The notes under the pieces: generated by a model
Seen by the model: the letters and a program-made list of their open reading frames with translations, nothing else
What the model was told of the DNA's origin: nothing
Databases searched by the model: none
Made by a program: the position numbers and the translations under genes
From: VRUE01 sp963703235
GTDB lineage: Bacteria; Actinomycetota; Thermoleophilia; Solirubrobacterales; 70-9
Assembly (NCBI GenBank): GCA_963703235.1
Contig: OY969802.1
Span: 806,001 to 870,000 of the forward strand
DNA length: 64,000 bases
Reading direction: 5' to 3'
Shown: in pieces, positions 32,870-45,497 of the stretch
How positions within the stretch are numbered: the first letter of the stretch is position 1
Layout: the number at the start of each line of letters is the position of its first letter

Positions 32870-33496
32870 CTAGGCGGGGACTGCGGCGCAGACCCCGGCG
32901 AAGTTGGAGAGCAGGCGCAGGCCGGCGCTGCTCGACTTCTCGGGGTGGAACTGGACGCCGTAGACGTTGTCGCGCTCGCCGGCGCAGGCGAAGCGGGCGC
33001 CGTAGGCGGCGCTGCCGAGCAGGTCGCTCGCCTCGGGCGCCGGCGCGAAGGAGTGGACGAAGTAGAAGGGCGTCTCGGTCTCGATCCCCTCGGTCAGCTT
33101 CGAGTCCCGCTCCCAGCGGACCGGCGACCAGCCGATGTGCGGAACCTTGAGCCCGTCGGCGTCGAGCTCGGCGACCTCGCCCGGCAACAGGCCGAGGCCC
33201 GCGGCGCCGCCCAGCTCCGTGGTCGAGTCGAAGAGCAGCTGCAGGCCGAGGCAGATGCCGAGGATCGGCACGCCAGCGGCGAGCCGCTCGGCGATCAGCT
33301 CGTCGAGACCCAGCTCCCGCACCCGCTCCATCGCCTTCGGGAAGGCGCCGACGCCGGGCAGGACGACGCCGTCTGCGTCGCGCACGGTCGCCGCCTCGCT
33401 CGTGATCGTCGCGACGGCGCCGACGTGCTCGAGCGCCTTCTCGACCGAGCGCAGGTTGCCCATGCCGTAGTCCAGGATCGCGATCCGCGTCGTCAT
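32870..33496 (-). CDS. hisH: Imidazole glycerol phosphate synthase, glutaminase subunit
   Basis: 208 aa class I glutamine amidotransferase. The nucleophile Cys is in PILGICLGLQLLFD and the His-Glu pair in YGVQFHPEKSS. It supplies ammonia to HisF. The start overlaps the hisB stop (ATGA). Confidence 0.96.
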   Translation of the reverse strand: MTTRIAILDYGMGNLRSVEKALEHVGAVATITSEAATVRDADGVVLPGVGAFPKAMERVRELGLDELIAERLAAGVPILGICLGLQLLFDSTTELGGAAGLGLLPGEVAELDADGLKVPHIGWSPVRWERDSKLTEGIETETPFYFVHSFAPAPEASDLLGSAAYGARFACAGERDNVYGVQFHPEKSSSAGLRLLSNFAGVCAAVPA

Positions 33497-34083
33497 TCGC
33501 TCAACGTCCCCTTGGTCGACGGCACGCCGCTCTCGTCGGGGTCTACCGAGACGGCGACGCGCAGCGCGCGGGCGAAGGCCTTGAAGCAGGCCTCGATCAT
33601 GTGGTGGGCGTTAGCGCCGTAGCGGACCGAGACGTGCAGGGTCAGTTTCGCCGAGTTGGCGACGGCGCGGAAGAACTCCTCGGCCAGCTCGGTGTCGAAG
33701 CCGGCGATCGAGGTCGCCGGCAGGTCTGCCTCGAACACGCACAGGGGCCGGCCGGAGATGTCGATCGCGCACTCGGCCAGCGACTCGTCCATCGGCACCA
33801 GGGCCGAGCCGTAGCGCCGGATCCCGGCCCGGTCGCCGAGCGCCTCGTCGAGCGCCTGCCCGAGCACGATGCCGACGTCCTCGACGGTGTGGTGAGCGCC
33901 GGTCTCGAGGTCGCCGCTGGCCTCGACGCGCAGGCCGAGGCGCCCGTGGCGGGCGAGCAGGTCGAGCATGTGGTCGAGGAAGCCGACCCCGGTCGCGGCG
34001 CTGGCCTCGCCACCGTCCAGGTCCAGCGCCAGCTGGATCCGGGTCTCGGCGGTGCTGCGCTCCTTTTCGGCTGCTCTGGTCAT
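33493..34083 (-). CDS. hisB: Imidazoleglycerol-phosphate dehydratase
   Basis: 196 aa monofunctional IGPD. Metal-binding repeats are seen: FLDHMLDLLARHGRLGL, GAHHTVEDVGIVLGQAL, and in the second half EEFFRAVANSAKLTLHV / NAHHMIEACFKAFARAL. The phosphatase half of the E. coli type is absent, so histidinol phosphatase must be encoded elsewhere. Confidence 0.96.
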   Translation of the reverse strand: MTRAAEKERSTAETRIQLALDLDGGEASAATGVGFLDHMLDLLARHGRLGLRVEASGDLETGAHHTVEDVGIVLGQALDEALGDRAGIRRYGSALVPMDESLAECAIDISGRPLCVFEADLPATSIAGFDTELAEEFFRAVANSAKLTLHVSVRYGANAHHMIEACFKAFARALRVAVSVDPDESGVPSTKGTLSE

Positions 34084-34085
34084 CG

Positions 34086-35363
34086 TCAGGCGTCCTGCTT
34101 GGCTCTAATCATCGCCGACTCGCCGTGGACGGGGAAACCCTCCACCTTGGCGAGGACGTCTACATGGGGAGCTAGCTTCGCTGCGGCCTCGGGCGGTACC
34201 TGCACGGTGGAGATCTTGCGGCGAAAGACCCCGGGGCCGAGCGGACCGGCGTAGCGACCGGCGCCACCGGTCGGGAGGACGTGGTTGGAGCCGGCGACGT
34301 AGTCGCCGAAGGCGGTGGCGCCGTAGCGGCCGGCAAAGACGCAGCCAGCGGTCGTCACCTCTCCGGCGAGTTGTGCGGCATCCTCCTCCAGGAGCTCCAG
34401 GTGCTCGGGGGCGAAGGCGTTGGCGAGGTCGATCGCGTCGCTGAGGTCGGGAACCTGGACCAGCGCGAGCTCGGCTTGCGGGTCGCCATCGTGCTCTCTT
34501 GCCGCGCGTTCCGTGGCAGCCCCGATGCGGTCCAGCACAGCCTCCTCGACCGCCACGGCAACGAGGGCCCCGCCGGCGCCATGCTCGGCCTGCGCGTAGA
34601 GATCCAGCGCCGCCCACTCCGGGTCGGTGTCGTGGCCGGCGACCAGCATCAGCTCCGACGGGCCGGCGTAGGAGTCGATTCCGACCGAGCCGAAGACGGC
34701 TCGCTTGGCCTCCTGCACCCAAGCGTTGCCCGGACCCGCAATCACGTCGACCGCCGTGACCGTCTCCGTGCCGTAGGCGAGCGCGAAGATCGCCTGGGCG
34801 CCTCCCATCGAGTAGATCTCATCGATTCCGCACAACTCGGCCACCGCGAGGACCAGCGGATTGAGCCGGCCGTCCGAGCTTGGCGGCGATGCGAGCGCCA
34901 CCCTTTCGACCCCCGCGGCCCGCGCCGGGATCGCGCACATCAGCACGCTCGACGGGTAAGCGGCACGACCCCCCGGCGCGTAAAGCCCCGCTGTGGCGAC
35001 CGGGATCTCGCGCAGCGTGACGGCCTGACCCTGGGGCAAGTCGATTGCCTTCGTTTCGGAATCGATCTGCGCCTCGGCAACGGTGCGCACGTTGGCGGCG
35101 GCCAGTTCCAGCGAATCGCGCACACCCGCGTCGAGCTCTTCGAGTGCGACCCTCGCGGATGCGGCGTCGACCCGCAGCGAAGAAGGCGGGTTCTCAGGAG
35201 CGTCAAGCTGCCGGGTCAGCTCCAAGACCGCCGCGTCGCCTCCTCGGAGCACCTTCTCCTTGATCTCGCTCACGTCCGGGCCGCTTGCGGTCGACCCGCC
35301 CCAGAAGCGGAGCTTGGCAGCCGTCGGCTCGGCCCCCTCCCACTCGAAGCGCCGAGTCCTCAT
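34086..35363 (-). CDS. hisD: Histidinol dehydrogenase
   Basis: 425 aa, start ATG 35361-35363 overlapping the hisG stop (ATGA). It oxidises histidinol to histidine with NAD+. Signatures: YAPGGRAAYPSSVLMCAIPA, DVIAGPGNAWVQEAKRAVFG, and the catalytic Glu-His pair in NAFAPEHLELL. Zinc ligands are expected in the GxQ and DH regions of the family. Confidence 0.95.
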   Translation of the reverse strand: MRTRRFEWEGAEPTAAKLRFWGGSTASGPDVSEIKEKVLRGGDAAVLELTRQLDAPENPPSSLRVDAASARVALEELDAGVRDSLELAAANVRTVAEAQIDSETKAIDLPQGQAVTLREIPVATAGLYAPGGRAAYPSSVLMCAIPARAAGVERVALASPPSSDGRLNPLVLAVAELCGIDEIYSMGGAQAIFALAYGTETVTAVDVIAGPGNAWVQEAKRAVFGSVGIDSYAGPSELMLVAGHDTDPEWAALDLYAQAEHGAGGALVAVAVEEAVLDRIGAATERAAREHDGDPQAELALVQVPDLSDAIDLANAFAPEHLELLEEDAAQLAGEVTTAGCVFAGRYGATAFGDYVAGSNHVLPTGGAGRYAGPLGPGVFRRKISTVQVPPEAAAKLAPHVDVLAKVEGFPVHGESAMIRAKQDA

Positions 35364-36040
35364 TGCCCTGTCGCCGATCTCAGCTTCGCGGTCAGCTCGT
35401 CGACCTCTCTCGCCCGCAGCTTGTGGGCGACGCGGTTGGCGACGAAGCGGGCGGTGCACTCGACGATCTCCTCTCGCACCTCGAGCCCGTTCTCGGCCAG
35501 CGTGCGACCGCTGGCGACCAGGTCGACGATGCCGTCGGCGAGGCCGATCAGCGGCGCCAGCTCGACCGAGCCCTTGACCTCGATCACCTCGACCTGCCGC
35601 CCCGTCCCCTCGAAGTGGCGTTCGGCTACTCGCGGGTACTTGGTCGCGATCCGCATCATCCCCAGCCGGCGCTGCGACTCGCCGAGGCGCTCGTCGCCCT
35701 CGCGTCCGGCGAGGACCATGCGGCAGCGCCCGAAGCCGAGGTCGAGCAGCTCGTAGACCATGCGGTCGGATTGCTCCAGCAGCACGTCCTTGCCGGTGAT
35801 GCCGACGTCGGCGGCGCCCGCCTCGACGTAGGTGGGGACGTCGGAGGGGCGCATCGTCACCAGCACGATCTCCTTGCCGGCGAAGATCAGCGAGCGGGAC
35901 TCGCCCCGCACGGCGGCGGTCTCGATCCCGGCCGCGTCGAGAGTGTCGAGCGTTTCCCCGAGCAGGGCCCCACGCGGCACCGCCAGCTTCAGCGGTCCCT
36001 CCGCCTTGGCGCTCGCGGTGCCCGCGACCTCGACGCTCAC
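35360..36040 (-). CDS. hisG: ATP phosphoribosyltransferase, short form
   Basis: 226 aa. Residues from LKLAVPRGALLGETLDTL through GITGKDVLLEQ and VEVIEVKGSVELAPLIGLADGIVDLV form the two-domain catalytic core. The C-terminal ACT-like regulatory domain is missing, so this is the HisG-S type that needs HisZ. hisZ is directly upstream with a GTGA overlap. It catalyses the first, feedback-controlled step of histidine synthesis. Confidence 0.95.
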   Translation of the reverse strand: MSVEVAGTASAKAEGPLKLAVPRGALLGETLDTLDAAGIETAAVRGESRSLIFAGKEIVLVTMRPSDVPTYVEAGAADVGITGKDVLLEQSDRMVYELLDLGFGRCRMVLAGREGDERLGESQRRLGMMRIATKYPRVAERHFEGTGRQVEVIEVKGSVELAPLIGLADGIVDLVASGRTLAENGLEVREEIVECTARFVANRVAHKLRAREVDELTAKLRSATGQ

Positions 36041-37026
36041 CTCTCCGCCCTCCTCGACTCCTCCTCCATCTGGGCGACGTGGACGCGCTCCAGGTAGAGG
36101 GCGAACCCGGCCGCCGGCAGGTCGGGGCCGAAGCGCTTCAGCAACCGGTCGTAGCGGCCGCCGCCGCCGAGGATGTGGCCCAGGGCGGGGTCGTAGACCT
36201 CGAGGATGGCGCCGCTGTAGTAGCCGAGGTCGCGCAGTAGGCCGAGGTCGATCCGAACCCGATCGGCCGCGCCGCGCCGTTCCAGCGCTTCGAACGTCTC
36301 GCCCAGCCGCGCCGTGGCGCGCTCGACGGCGGCACCGCCCAACGACCGCGCCTCCTCCAGCACCTCGCGCCCCCCGCGCAGCTGCGAGAGCGTCACGCAG
36401 GTGGCGACCTCCCGGTCGCCGATCCCAGCCTGGGCGAGCTCCAGCTCGAGCCCGACCAGATCGTGCGTCGCCAGTCGCCCCAGCACCGAGTCGCGCGCCT
36501 CGCCCTCGACGCCGAGCTCGGTCAGCAGCTGGCGGTAGAGGTCGGCATCGCCGAGCCCGATCACGGCGCGATCGAGTGCGGCCGCGTCGAGGGTCGCCTC
36601 CAGCACCTCGACGATCTCCGCGGTGCCCTCGGGCGCGGCGGCGCCGATCAGCTCCACCCCCGCCTGGGCGAACTCGCGCATCTGGCCGCGTTGCGGCCGC
36701 ACGGCTCGGTAGGCGTTGGCGAGGTAGCAGAGGCGCAGCGGCACCTCGGCGTCGGCGTAGCGCGAGGCGACCAGCCGCGCGATCGGGATCGTCATGTCCG
36801 AGCGCAGCGTCAGCAGGTCGCCGCGCTCGTCGAAGAAGCGGTAGGCCGACGCCGAGGTGCGCCCGTCGCCACGGCCCAGCACCTCGTCGTACTCGATCGC
36901 CGGCGTCGCAACCTGGCCGTAGCCGCGGCTCTCGAACACGGCGAGCATCGCCGTGTGGAGCTTGCGCAGCTCGCGCATCTCGTCGGGCAGCACGTCGCGG
37001 GTTCCGGGCGGTATCGGGTGAATCAT
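36037..37026 (-). CDS. hisZ: ATP phosphoribosyltransferase regulatory subunit
   Basis: 329 aa class-II-synthetase-like fold related to HisRS but without the anticodon-binding domain. Motifs: PPGTRDVLPDEMRELRKL, FDERGDLLTLRSDMTIPIAR, and motif 3 region LGHILGGGGRYDRLLKRFG. It confers histidine sensitivity on short HisG. It is the first his gene; 36 bp separate it from murA, so there is no room for a leader-peptide attenuator. Confidence 0.93.
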   Translation of the reverse strand: MIHPIPPGTRDVLPDEMRELRKLHTAMLAVFESRGYGQVATPAIEYDEVLGRGDGRTSASAYRFFDERGDLLTLRSDMTIPIARLVASRYADAEVPLRLCYLANAYRAVRPQRGQMREFAQAGVELIGAAAPEGTAEIVEVLEATLDAAALDRAVIGLGDADLYRQLLTELGVEGEARDSVLGRLATHDLVGLELELAQAGIGDREVATCVTLSQLRGGREVLEEARSLGGAAVERATARLGETFEALERRGAADRVRIDLGLLRDLGYYSGAILEVYDPALGHILGGGGRYDRLLKRFGPDLPAAGFALYLERVHVAQMEEESRRAER

Positions 37027-37062
37027 CCGCCGGACCTTACGGAAGGTGGAGCCGTCGCTCCG

Positions 37063-38361
37063 TTACGCAGGGACCTTTGACGAAACCCGTTCAATCCGCG
37101 CGCCGAGCGTGCGCAGGCGCTCGTCGATCGCCTCGTAGCCGCGGTCGATCTGGCGGATGTTGCCGATCTCCGAGACGCCGTCGGCGGCGAGGGCGGCGAT
37201 GAGCATCGCCATGCCGGCGCGGATGTCGGGGCTCTCGACGCGTTCGCCGTGAAGACGGCTCGGACCGCTGACGATCGCCCGGTGGGGGTCGCACAGCGTG
37301 ATCCGAGCGCCCATCGCGACCAGCTTGTCGACGAAGAAGAGGCGGTTCTCGAACATCTTCTCGAAGATCAGGATCTCGCCGTCCGCCTGCGTGGCGAGGG
37401 CGAGGGCGATCGAAGTCAGGTCGGCTGGGAAGGCGGGCCAAGGGCCATCCTCGATCTTCGGGATCGCGTCGCCGACGTCGGCCTTGATCCGCAGCCGCTG
37501 CTCTGGCGGCACCAGCACGTCGCCATCCTCGACCGTCGACTCCAACCCGAGGCGGCGGAACTGGCGCCGCACCATCAACAGGTCGGCGGCCTCGGTGCCG
37601 CGAATTCGCAGCTCGCCGCCGGTGGCGGCCGCGAGCGCCATGAAGCTGCCCACCTCGATGTGATCGGGCGAGACGGTGTGCTCGGCGCCGCCGAGCCGGT
37701 CGCGGCCATGCACGGTAATCACGTTGGAGCCGATCCCCTCGATGGTGGCCCCCATGCCGGTCAGCAGCCGGGCCAGGTCCTGGACATGCGGCTCGCAGGC
37801 GGCGTTGGAGATCGTCGTCGGCCCCTCGGTCAGCGCCGCCGCCATCAGCGCGTTCTCGGTGCCCATCACCGAGGGCTCGTCCATGAAGATCGGGCAAGAA
37901 GAGAGCCCGCCGGGCGGTGCGCTCAGCTCGATCCAGCGGTCGCCTTCGACCCTGGCGCCGAGCTCGATGAATGCGTCGAGGTGGGCGTCGAGCCGCCGCC
38001 GGCCGATGAAGTCGCCGCCCGGTGGCGGCATCCGCGCCTCGCCGAAGCGGGCCAGCAGCGGGCCGGCGAGCAGGAACGAGGCGCGGATCTTCTCCGACAG
38101 CTCCTCGTCGACCTCAACCGCGGAGACACCGGCGGCGCAGAGCCGCAGGCTGTTGTCGCCGATCCAGGCCGCCTCGACCCCGAGCCGCTCCAGCAGCGCG
38201 ATCTGCGCCTCGGTGTCGCGGATCCGCGGCACCCGGTGCAGCAGCAGCTCCTCCTCGGTCAGCAGACAGGCCGCGAGGATCGGCAGCGCGGCGTTCTTGT
38301 TGCCGGCGGCTGTGACCTCCCCGGAGAGGGGTGCGCCGCCTTCGATGACGAACTTCTCCAT
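37063..38361 (-). CDS. murA: UDP-GlcNAc 1-carboxyvinyltransferase (MurA), Asp at the catalytic Cys position
   Basis: 432 aa, start ATG 38359-38361. First committed step of peptidoglycan synthesis. Seen: GGAPLSGEVTAAGNKNAALP at the N-terminus, and RMPPPGGDFIGRRRLDAH in place of the usual PGGCAIG loop. Residue 117 (codon 38011-38013, GAC) is therefore Asp where most enzymes have the fosfomycin-targeted Cys. Natural Asp variants such as the mycobacterial enzyme remain active and resist fosfomycin. TACCCT lies 9 nt before the ATG. Confidence 0.95.
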   Translation of the reverse strand: MEKFVIEGGAPLSGEVTAAGNKNAALPILAACLLTEEELLLHRVPRIRDTEAQIALLERLGVEAAWIGDNSLRLCAAGVSAVEVDEELSEKIRASFLLAGPLLARFGEARMPPPGGDFIGRRRLDAHLDAFIELGARVEGDRWIELSAPPGGLSSCPIFMDEPSVMGTENALMAAALTEGPTTISNAACEPHVQDLARLLTGMGATIEGIGSNVITVHGRDRLGGAEHTVSPDHIEVGSFMALAAATGGELRIRGTEAADLLMVRRQFRRLGLESTVEDGDVLVPPEQRLRIKADVGDAIPKIEDGPWPAFPADLTSIALALATQADGEILIFEKMFENRLFFVDKLVAMGARITLCDPHRAIVSGPSRLHGERVESPDIRAGMAMLIAALAADGVSEIGNIRQIDRGYEAIDERLRTLGARIERVSSKVPA

Positions 38362-38384
38362 GTTGCGGCTAGGGTATCGCCGCA
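38362..38384. promoter_or_regulatory. 23-bp bidirectional promoter gap, murA / hydrolase
   Basis: The gap contains TAGGGTA. Read on the plus strand it gives TAGGGT toward the hydrolase, and on the minus strand TACCCT toward murA. Both start codons are 9-10 nt away, so both mRNAs would have very short or no leaders. Confidence 0.4.
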
Positions 38385-39395
38385 ATGGGCAGAAGCTGGA
38401 AGATCGGGATCGGGATCGTTGTCGCGCTGGCGATCCTGCTCGGCCTCAACGCCCTCGTCACCGGCAAGGAAACGAAGGGCGCCGAGGTGACGGTTCCCGG
38501 CGGAAAGATCCTCGAGCTCCCCGGGGGCGACCTGCAGGTCGTCGACCGCGGTCCCCGCAGCGGCTCGCCGATCGTTCTGCTGCATTGCTTCAGCTGCGCG
38601 ATCGACTGGTGGGACCAGATGATGCCGCGGCTGGCGCGCGGACACCGCGTGGTCGCAGTCGATCTGCTCGGCCACGGCGGCTCGGAGAAGCCGGAGTCCG
38701 GCTACACGATCGAGAATCAGGCCGACCTCGTCGCCCAGGCGCTCGGGCGCCTGGGCGTGCGTGAAGCGGAGGTCGTCGGGCACTCGCTGGGCGGCGGCGT
38801 CGCGGTGGCCCTGGCTGACCAGTCGCCGCAGCTCGTCGAGCGCGTCGTCATCATCGACACGCGGTCCTCCACCCATGACGAGGGCGATTTGGGCTTCGTC
38901 GCCAGCCTCGGCTTTGCCCCTGTCGTCGGCGAGGCCTTCTGGCGCACCAAGCCCGACTTCGCGGTTCGCAAGGGGCTCGAGGTCGCCTTCGCCCCAGGCT
39001 ACGACGTTCCCGACGCATTCGTCGAGGATGTCAACCGGATGACCTTCAGCTCATTCGACGACTCACCGGCCGACTTCGACGACTACACGGCCGACGAGAC
39101 CTTGGCCGAGCGAGTCGCCGGAACCGGCAAGCCGCTGCTGGTGATGATGGGTGCCGAGGAGCAGATAATCGACGATCCGGAGGCCGCTCTCGACAGCTAC
39201 AAGGCAGCGATGCCGGGCGCGGTCACGAAGCTGATCGCCGACGCCGGCCACTCGCCCAACGTCGAGAAGCCGATCCTCACCGCGAGCCTCGTACTCGCCT
39301 TCGCCGCCAAAGAAAAGCCTGCAAATCGCGGCAATTCCAGAGACCGCATGCAAGCCCGATTGCAGAAATCCGATGCCGTCCGGAAGCGTCCGTAG
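38385..39395 (+). CDS. Membrane-anchored alpha/beta hydrolase
   Basis: 336 aa. An N-terminal hydrophobic helix (IGIGIVVALAILLGLNALV) is either an uncleaved anchor or a signal peptide. The catalytic Ser is in VVGHSLGGGVAVAL, an acidic residue in MMGAEEQIIDDPEA, and His in AGHSPNVEKP. The oxyanion stretch LLHCFSCAIDWWDQM precedes it. The fold is clear, but the substrate is not; the tail after residue 310 is basic. Confidence 0.85.
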   Translation: MGRSWKIGIGIVVALAILLGLNALVTGKETKGAEVTVPGGKILELPGGDLQVVDRGPRSGSPIVLLHCFSCAIDWWDQMMPRLARGHRVVAVDLLGHGGSEKPESGYTIENQADLVAQALGRLGVREAEVVGHSLGGGVAVALADQSPQLVERVVIIDTRSSTHDEGDLGFVASLGFAPVVGEAFWRTKPDFAVRKGLEVAFAPGYDVPDAFVEDVNRMTFSSFDDSPADFDDYTADETLAERVAGTGKPLLVMMGAEEQIIDDPEAALDSYKAAMPGAVTKLIADAGHSPNVEKPILTASLVLAFAAKEKPANRGNSRDRMQARLQKSDAVRKRP

Positions 39396-39405
39396 AGTCG
39401 AACCC

Positions 39406-39606
39406 ATGTTCGATTCGAGAAAGACCCACAGCTCCCGCGTTGCAGATGCAGTCGACCTGGCAATCGACTTCGCCACCCTCGGCGAGTACGGCCTCGAGGA
39501 GGTCGAGCAGCGGCCCCTCCCCTGCGAGGCGCGCCACCGCAGTGGCCGATCCCGCAGCACCGGTGCCTGGAACTCTGCCATCGCCCGCTTCGCCACGCAG
39601 CCGTAG
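39406..39606 (+). CDS. Small hypothetical protein, 66 aa
   Basis: ATG start 10 bp after the hydrolase stop. The N-terminal half (MFDSRKTHSSRVADAVDLAI then DFATLGEYGLEEVE) looks like a real helical protein and third positions are mostly G/C. The C-terminal half is basic and less convincing. No family recognised. It ends 16 bp before the rRNA operon terminator, convergent to it. Confidence 0.4.
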   Translation: MFDSRKTHSSRVADAVDLAIDFATLGEYGLEEVEQRPLPCEARHRSGRSRSTGAWNSAIARFATQP

Positions 39607-39622
39607 GGGACGGAGAGAGCAC

Positions 39623-39652
39623 AAAAAGGGCCGCCCCCGTCGGGGGCGGCCC
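39623..39652 (-). terminator. Intrinsic terminator of the rRNA operon
   Basis: On the minus strand GGGCCGCCCCCGACGGGGGC with GGCCC completes an 11-bp GC stem, followed by TTTTT (39623-39627). It lies just past 5S. Confidence 0.85.
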
Positions 39653-39663
39653 AGGTAAGAAGA

Positions 39664-39779
39664 ACCGGCGGCGACCTACTCTCCCAGGAGGTTGCCCTCC
39701 AAGTACCATCGGCGCTGAGGGGCTTAACTGCTCTGTTCGGAATGGGAAGAGGTGTCTCCCCCTCGCTATGCGCCACCGG
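39664..39779 (-). rRNA. rrf: 5S ribosomal RNA
   Basis: Minus-strand sequence runs from TCCGGTGGCGCATAGCGAGG to CGCCGCCGGT, with the conserved CCGAACAGAGCAGTTAAG loop and closing terminal helix. Length about 116 nt. Ends are estimated from the terminal stem. Confidence 0.93.
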
Positions 39780-39801
39780 AAATTTGCGAGACCGCCCCGG
39801 T

Positions 39802-39837
39802 GGAGCTTGAAAACCGCACAAAGCAATGGGTAAAAAT
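39802..39837 (-). other. 3' arm of the 23S precursor processing stem
   Basis: Pairs with 43652-43689: both contain CTTGAAAAC-n-GCACAAAGC and TGGGTAAA in inverted orientation. This is the long stem that RNase III-type processing uses to release pre-23S. Confidence 0.7.
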
Positions 39838-40122
39838 ATCCGTCAAGCCCTCGACCCATTAGTACCGGTCGGCTGAGCGCATCGCTGCGCTTGCACCGCC
39901 GGCCTATCGACCTGGTGGTCTACCAGGGGTCTTACTCCCTCAAGGGGATGGGAGAGCTCATCTCGAGGACGGCTTCCCGCTTAGATGCCTTCAGCGGTTA
40001 TCCGTTCCGTGCGTAGCTAACCTGCGATGCCCTTGGCAGGACAACAGATACACCAGCGGCACGTTCATCCCGGTCCTCTCGTACTAGGGATGACTCCTCT
40101 CAACTCTCCAACGCCCACAGAA

Positions 40123-40205
<83 letters not shown>

Positions 40206-40209
40206 ACTC

Positions 40210-40251
<42 letters not shown>

Positions 40252-40277
40252 TTTCGTCGATGTGGACTCTTGGAAAC

Positions 40278-40320
<43 letters not shown>

Positions 40321-40470
40321 CGGCGCTTCCACTTGCAACCGCCGGATCACTAAGCCCAACTTTCGTTCCTGCTCGACCCGTCGGTCTCGCAGTCAAGCTC
40401 CCTTATTGCCTTTACACTCTACGCACGATTTCCAACCGTGCTGAGGGAACCTTTGGGCGCCTCCGTTACA

Positions 40471-40508
<38 letters not shown>

Positions 40509-40651
40509 ACACTGTTCACCACCCGGATCACGGCATGGTGTTAGAAGCCCAGAGCACCAAGGGTGGTATCTCAAGGGTGACTCCCCGGTGGCCAAAGCCA
40601 CTGGTTCACAGTCTCCCACCTATCCTGAGCGAGATACCCCAGACTCCAATA

Positions 40652-40687
<36 letters not shown>

Positions 40688-40764
40688 TTTCTGCGGGTAC
40701 TCGGCATCTTCACCGAGACTTTAATTTCACCGAGCCTCTCGTTGAGACAGCGTCCAACTCGTTG

Positions 40765-41623
<859 letters not shown>

Positions 41624-43045
41624 AGCTTCATTGCTTCGCGCCGAAGCGCTAACAAGTCCGCGTAACCTTCCGGCACCGGGCAGGCGTCAGCCCCTATACG
41701 TCGTCTTGCGACTTAGCAGAGGCCTGTGTTTTTGGTAAACAGTCGGTTGGACCAATTCACTGCGGCCCCCTCGGGCTCCCTCCGTACGGAGTTCACCCTA
41801 CCGGGGCGTCCCTTCTCCCGAAGTTACGGGACGATTTTGCCGAGTTCCTTAACGAGAGTTAGCTCGCTCACCTCAGTATTCTCTACTTGTCCACCTGTGT
41901 CGGTTATCGGTACGGGCACGCGAGTCCTGCCTAGAGGATTTTCTCGGAGGCATGGGATCGGGGACTGGCCGGCGGTCAAGCCAGCTGGCATCGCACCTCG
42001 CGTCAAAACGCCGCTGCGGATTTCCCTACAGCGACTGGCTACGTGCTTGCCCCAGGACGACCATCGCCTGGGTTCCCTTACCCTTCCCCGTCCCCCCATC
42101 GGTCATAACGGATTCGACGTGGTACAGGAATATCAACCTGTTGGCCATCGGCTACGCCTTTCGGCCTCGCCTTAGGTCCCGACTAACCCTGAGCAGACGA
42201 ACTTTACTCAGGAAACCTTGGACAATCGGTGGAGGGGAGTCTCACCCCTCTATCGTTACTCATGCCGGCATTCTCACTTCCAGCCACTCCACGGAGGCTT
42301 ACGCATCCGCTTCACGCAACTGGAACGCTCTCCTACCGCGTACAGAGCCCGCAGGCCTGCACACCCATAGCTTCGGAGACTAGCTTGAGCCCCGTTGAAT
42401 TCTCCGCGCCCGAACACTTGACCAGTGAGCTGTTACGCACTCTTTCAAGGGTGGCTGCTTCTAAGCCAACCTCTTGGTTGTCTCTGCACTCGGACATCGT
42501 TCACCACTTAGCTAGTACTTAGGGTCCTTAGCTGATGGTCTGGGTTGTTCCCCTTTTGCGTACGAAGTTTATCCCCCGCACACTGACTCCCGAGCTAACC
42601 GTAACGGTCTTCGGAGTTTGCCTGAAGTCGGTAACCTGGTAGGGCCCCTAATCCAAACAGTGCTCTACGGCCGAAACGCAATCACTCGAGGCTATACCTA
42701 AATATATTTCGGAGAGAACCAGATATCTCTGGGCTTGATTAGCCTTTCACTCCAATCCACAGGTCATCCGCCCAGTTTTCAACCTAGGTCGGTTCGGCCC
42801 TCCACGAGGTCTTACCCCCGCTTCAGCCTGCCCATGGATAGCTCGCCCAGTTTCGGGTCTACCGCCAGTGACTATGTCGCCCTGTTCAGACTCGCTTTCG
42901 CTGCGGCTCCGCTCATCGCTTAACCTTGCCACTAACGCGTAACTCGCCGGCTCGTGATGCAAAAAGCACGCCGTCACACCCGAAGGTGCTCCGACCACTT
43001 GTAGGCTTGCGGTTTCAGGTACTATTTCACTCCCCTTCAGGGGTG

Positions 43046-43087
<42 letters not shown>

Positions 43088-43651
43088 CAGGTAGTACTTA
43101 GCCTTGGAGGGTGGTCCCCCCAGTTTCGGACCGCGTTTCACGGGTGCGGTCCTACTCAGGGACATCAATCGGCAGGTCAGTGCGTTTTCGTCTACGGGAC
43201 GATTGCCCTCTGTGGTGCGAGGTTCCACTCGCTTCGACTAACACCTGACTTTGTAACTGCCGCCGAGCCAGGCACGGCTCGGACATGACGCCCTACAACC
43301 CCCGACAGGCAACGCGTGCCCGCTTACACCTGTCAGGTTTGGGCTGATCCCCTTTCGCTCGCCACTACTAAGGGAGTCTCGGTTGATTTTCGTTCCTCGG
43401 GGTACTTAGATGTTTCAGTTCCCCCGGTTGCCTTCCGATGGCTATGAATTCACCACCGGATGACGCCGCATTACCGGCGCCGGGTTTCCCCATTCGGAAA
43501 TCCGCGGGTCAAAGGCTGTTCAGCGCCTTACCGCGGCTTATCGCAGCCGTCCACGTCCTTCATCGACTCCTGGTGCCAAGGCATCCACCGTAAGCCCTTA
43601 CTATCTTGACGGTGAGCGACCCGTACGCCGAAGCGTGCGAGTCTCATAATT

Positions 43652-43689
43652 AAATTTACCCATATAGCTTTGTGCAGTTTTCAAGGTCC
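43652..43689 (-). other. 5' arm of the 23S precursor processing stem
   Basis: Complementary partner of 39802-39837, in the 16S-23S spacer. The spacer (43611-43804) has no tRNA gene. Confidence 0.7.
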
Positions 43690-43721
43690 ACCGAGGCACA
43701 CGCTGCGGAGTCCTTCCGCAG

Positions 43722-43746
43722 GCGGTCTCTCAAAACTGAGCAGCGT
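43722..43746 (-). other. 3' arm of the 16S precursor processing stem
   Basis: GCGGTCTCTCAAAACTGAGC on the plus strand is the inverted match of 45498-45522 across the 16S gene, forming the 16S processing stem. Confidence 0.7.
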
Positions 43747-43804
43747 TCCCAGCGACAAATGCCACTGGGGAGCCCGGTCGACGTTCTAGAGAAATCTCCC
43801 TAGA

Positions 43805-45346
<1,542 letters not shown>

Positions 45347-45497
45347 AAGGTACTTCACACAGAGATTGTCATGCTGGCTGGCCACCGGGTACACAAACTC
45401 GGTGACCGGCATGACGGGTAAATCAGACCGCTCGGCACGCTGACGAGCCGAGCGGATCGGGCTCAAACACCCACGGACACGAATGTCCGCGGGGTGC

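Noticed and set aside
37027..37062. Histidine leader peptide before hisZ
   Set aside because: Only 36 bp separate murA and hisZ and there is no His-rich short frame.
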